A DNA stretch of 64,000 nt, from assembly GCF_900142735.1 (NCBI RefSeq), contig NZ_FRBY01000007.1, positions 186,001-250,000 of the forward strand, written 5' to 3'. The translations under genes and the position numbers were made by a program. This document shows positions 62,860-64,000 of the stretch, piece by piece. How positions within the stretch are numbered: the first letter of the stretch is position 1; the number at the start of each line of letters is the position of its first letter. The notes under the pieces were generated by a model. The model did no database searches and was not told the DNA's origin. It saw only the letters and a list, made by a program, of their open reading frames with translations. The DNA comes from Flavobacterium saccharophilum (GTDB lineage Bacteria; Bacteroidota; Bacteroidia; Flavobacteriales; Flavobacteriaceae).

Positions 62860-64000
62860 ATGCTTAAAGTCTACTTTCATTTAAAATTCACAAAGAATCC
62901 ACAAAGAAAGGAATCACAAATCTGCGCGCGCTTGACCTACCAACAGCAGACTGCATCAATATCAACAGGCCAGTACATATCAAAAGAAAGATGGGATTTA
63001 ACTAACAAACTCAGAAATGTGCTTAAACTGGAAAAAGAAAAAATTATCCGCACCAGCCTAGACATACTATACCTGAATATTGAGAAAAAATGTAACGAAA
63101 TAATCTCAAGTGGTAGTCCTGTATCGTTAGTCAACCTGAAAAATGCTTTAAAAGGCAGGAATATAGTAGCTTCAATTATCGAAATTCTGGAAACTCATAT
63201 TAAGTTTTTTAAAAAGAAAGTTAACATTACAGAAAGATCTAAAGCTTCACTTCAAAAATACATACGTTCTAAAGATCTCATTGCTGTTTTTATTCAAAAG
63301 GAATATAATAAACCAGATGTACTGTGGAACAAAATTTCCAGCTCATTCATTTACAAATTAGAATCGTTCATAAAATATGAAAGCACTTTTAAAGGCAGAA
63401 CAGGCATTAAAAACAACTCAACAGTAAAATACATGAGAATGTATAAAACTGCTTGCAATTACGCCCTTAAAATAGAATTAATTAACAAGAATCCATTCAG
63501 TATTTATGATGGAAAAATAATAGAGAAAGATGCCGTTTATCTTTCCCAGAAAGAATTAAATACTATACAGTTTAAAAAAATTAACTCGGAGCGGCTTGAA
63601 AAAACAAGAGATATTTTCATTTTCTGCTGTTATACAGGATATGCCCCAATTGATGCTCTATCTCTGACCGATGATAATATTACTGCTGACAATAATAACG
63701 ATTTATGGATTAAGACTGTCAGAGCCAAAACTTCTATCAATTCGAATGTTCCCATTCTTTCTCCAGTACAGGAAATAATAGACAAATATAAAGATCTACA
63801 GACCGGTCTTATACCTCGCATATCCAATCAAAAAATGAATAAATATCTTAAAGAAATCGCAGTTATGTGCAGAATCAATAAAAAGCTTACCTGGTATACA
63901 GCCAGACATACATTTGCCACAACGGTTACTTTAGGCAATGGAGTTAGGATAGAAAATGTATCTTCCATGATGGGACACACTAATATTCTGCAGACCCAGC
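62860..64000 (+). CDS. Tyrosine recombinase/integrase, cut by the window end
   Basis: ATG at 62860; open for 380 codons to the edge. Arm-binding domain (LKVYFHLKFTKNPQRKESQI, STGQYISKERWDLTNKLRNV), core-binding domain (about 110-215) and catalytic domain follow in order. The box I region is FCCYTGYAPIDALSLTDD, without the usual first Arg (as in the CTnDOT integrase branch). Box II is TWYTARHTFATTVTLGNG, in which the HxxR His is Tyr and the Arg is retained. MMGHTNILQTQ precedes the catalytic Tyr, which lies beyond the window. It probably belongs to an integrative element inserted at tRNA-Ser. Confidence 0.9.
   Translation, partial: MLKVYFHLKFTKNPQRKESQICARLTYQQQTASISTGQYISKERWDLTNKLRNVLKLEKEKIIRTSLDILYLNIEKKCNEIISSGSPVSLVNLKNALKGRNIVASIIEILETHIKFFKKKVNITERSKASLQKYIRSKDLIAVFIQKEYNKPDVLWNKISSSFIYKLESFIKYESTFKGRTGIKNNSTVKYMRMYKTACNYALKIELINKNPFSIYDGKIIEKDAVYLSQKELNTIQFKKINSERLEKTRDIFIFCCYTGYAPIDALSLTDDNITADNNNDLWIKTVRAKTSINSNVPILSPVQEIIDKYKDLQTGLIPRISNQKMNKYLKEIAVMCRINKKLTWYTARHTFATTVTLGNGVRIENVSSMMGHTNILQTQ

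Overview
The window is a 64-kb piece of a low-GC chromosome from a member of the Bacteroidota, almost certainly a Flavobacterium or close relative. Several promoters fit the Bacteroidota -33/-7 consensus (TTG, 17-21 bases, TAnnTTTG). Genes lack clear Shine-Dalgarno sites, and several genuine starts appear to be TTG. Protein families are typical of flavobacteria (DUF4349, GHL10/DUF187, LolA beside an LptF/LptG-type permease, a small ORF after the peroxiredoxin/thioredoxin pair). Intergenic regions are crowded with the imperfect inverted repeats seen in these genomes.

Layout. 1-2.2 kb: end of gltD, then lysA. 2.2-9.4 kb: an accessory-looking stretch with a GIY-YIG nuclease between 51-bp inverted repeats, an HTH/pentapeptide-repeat regulator, small secreted and membrane proteins, a VOC protein, a TPR-like lipoprotein, an ArsR-SRPBCC pair with two visible operators, and a GNAT. 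9.6-16.7 kb: yifB/comM, a Gfo/Idh/MocA oxidoreductase and two amidohydrolase genes. 17-28 kb: amt followed by the remnant tail of a second amt, a heptamer tandem repeat, then dsbD, tilS and pabB on the minus strand, a DUF4349 lipoprotein, a DoxX protein, a Blc-type lipocalin and lpdA. 28.4-36 kb: Lrp/AsnC divergent from a Cys/Met PLP enzyme, an APC permease and a large FAD/Fe-S oxidoreductase. 36.4-45 kb is the main accessory island: a PAAR-like DUF4280 protein, an 880-residue dual cell-wall hydrolase, two successive lipoproteins that look like immunity proteins, and a 941-residue NACHT NTPase. 45.4-52.4 kb: a peptidoglycan-recycling neighbourhood (anmK, GHL10, AmpG-like MFS, TPR, GNAT, GH3/NagZ-like). 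52.5-54 kb: peroxiredoxin, thioredoxin and a small conserved protein. 54.7-61.7 kb: a long operon-like run tpx-dgkA-ftsK-lolA-lptG-ribB-thioesterase. 61.9-64 kb: tRNA-Ser(UGA) followed by a truncated tyrosine recombinase and a second recombinase cut by the window edge, which is probably the start of an integrated element.

Most interesting points. (1) The GIY-YIG gene lies between near-identical 51-bp inverted repeats, and the same sequence recurs elsewhere as gene-less 100-130-bp palindromes. This suggests a MITE-like family with a GIY-YIG gene as partner. (2) The DUF4280/dual-hydrolase/two-lipoprotein module looks like an antibacterial effector-immunity locus. (3) A NACHT NTPase sits next to it, a candidate anti-phage gene. 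(4) Four copies of a hairpin element show compensatory changes in two stems, so it is a conserved structure. (5) The ribB product carries a C-terminal GTP cyclohydrolase II-like domain stripped of its zinc cysteines. Functions are read from motifs only; no database search was possible.
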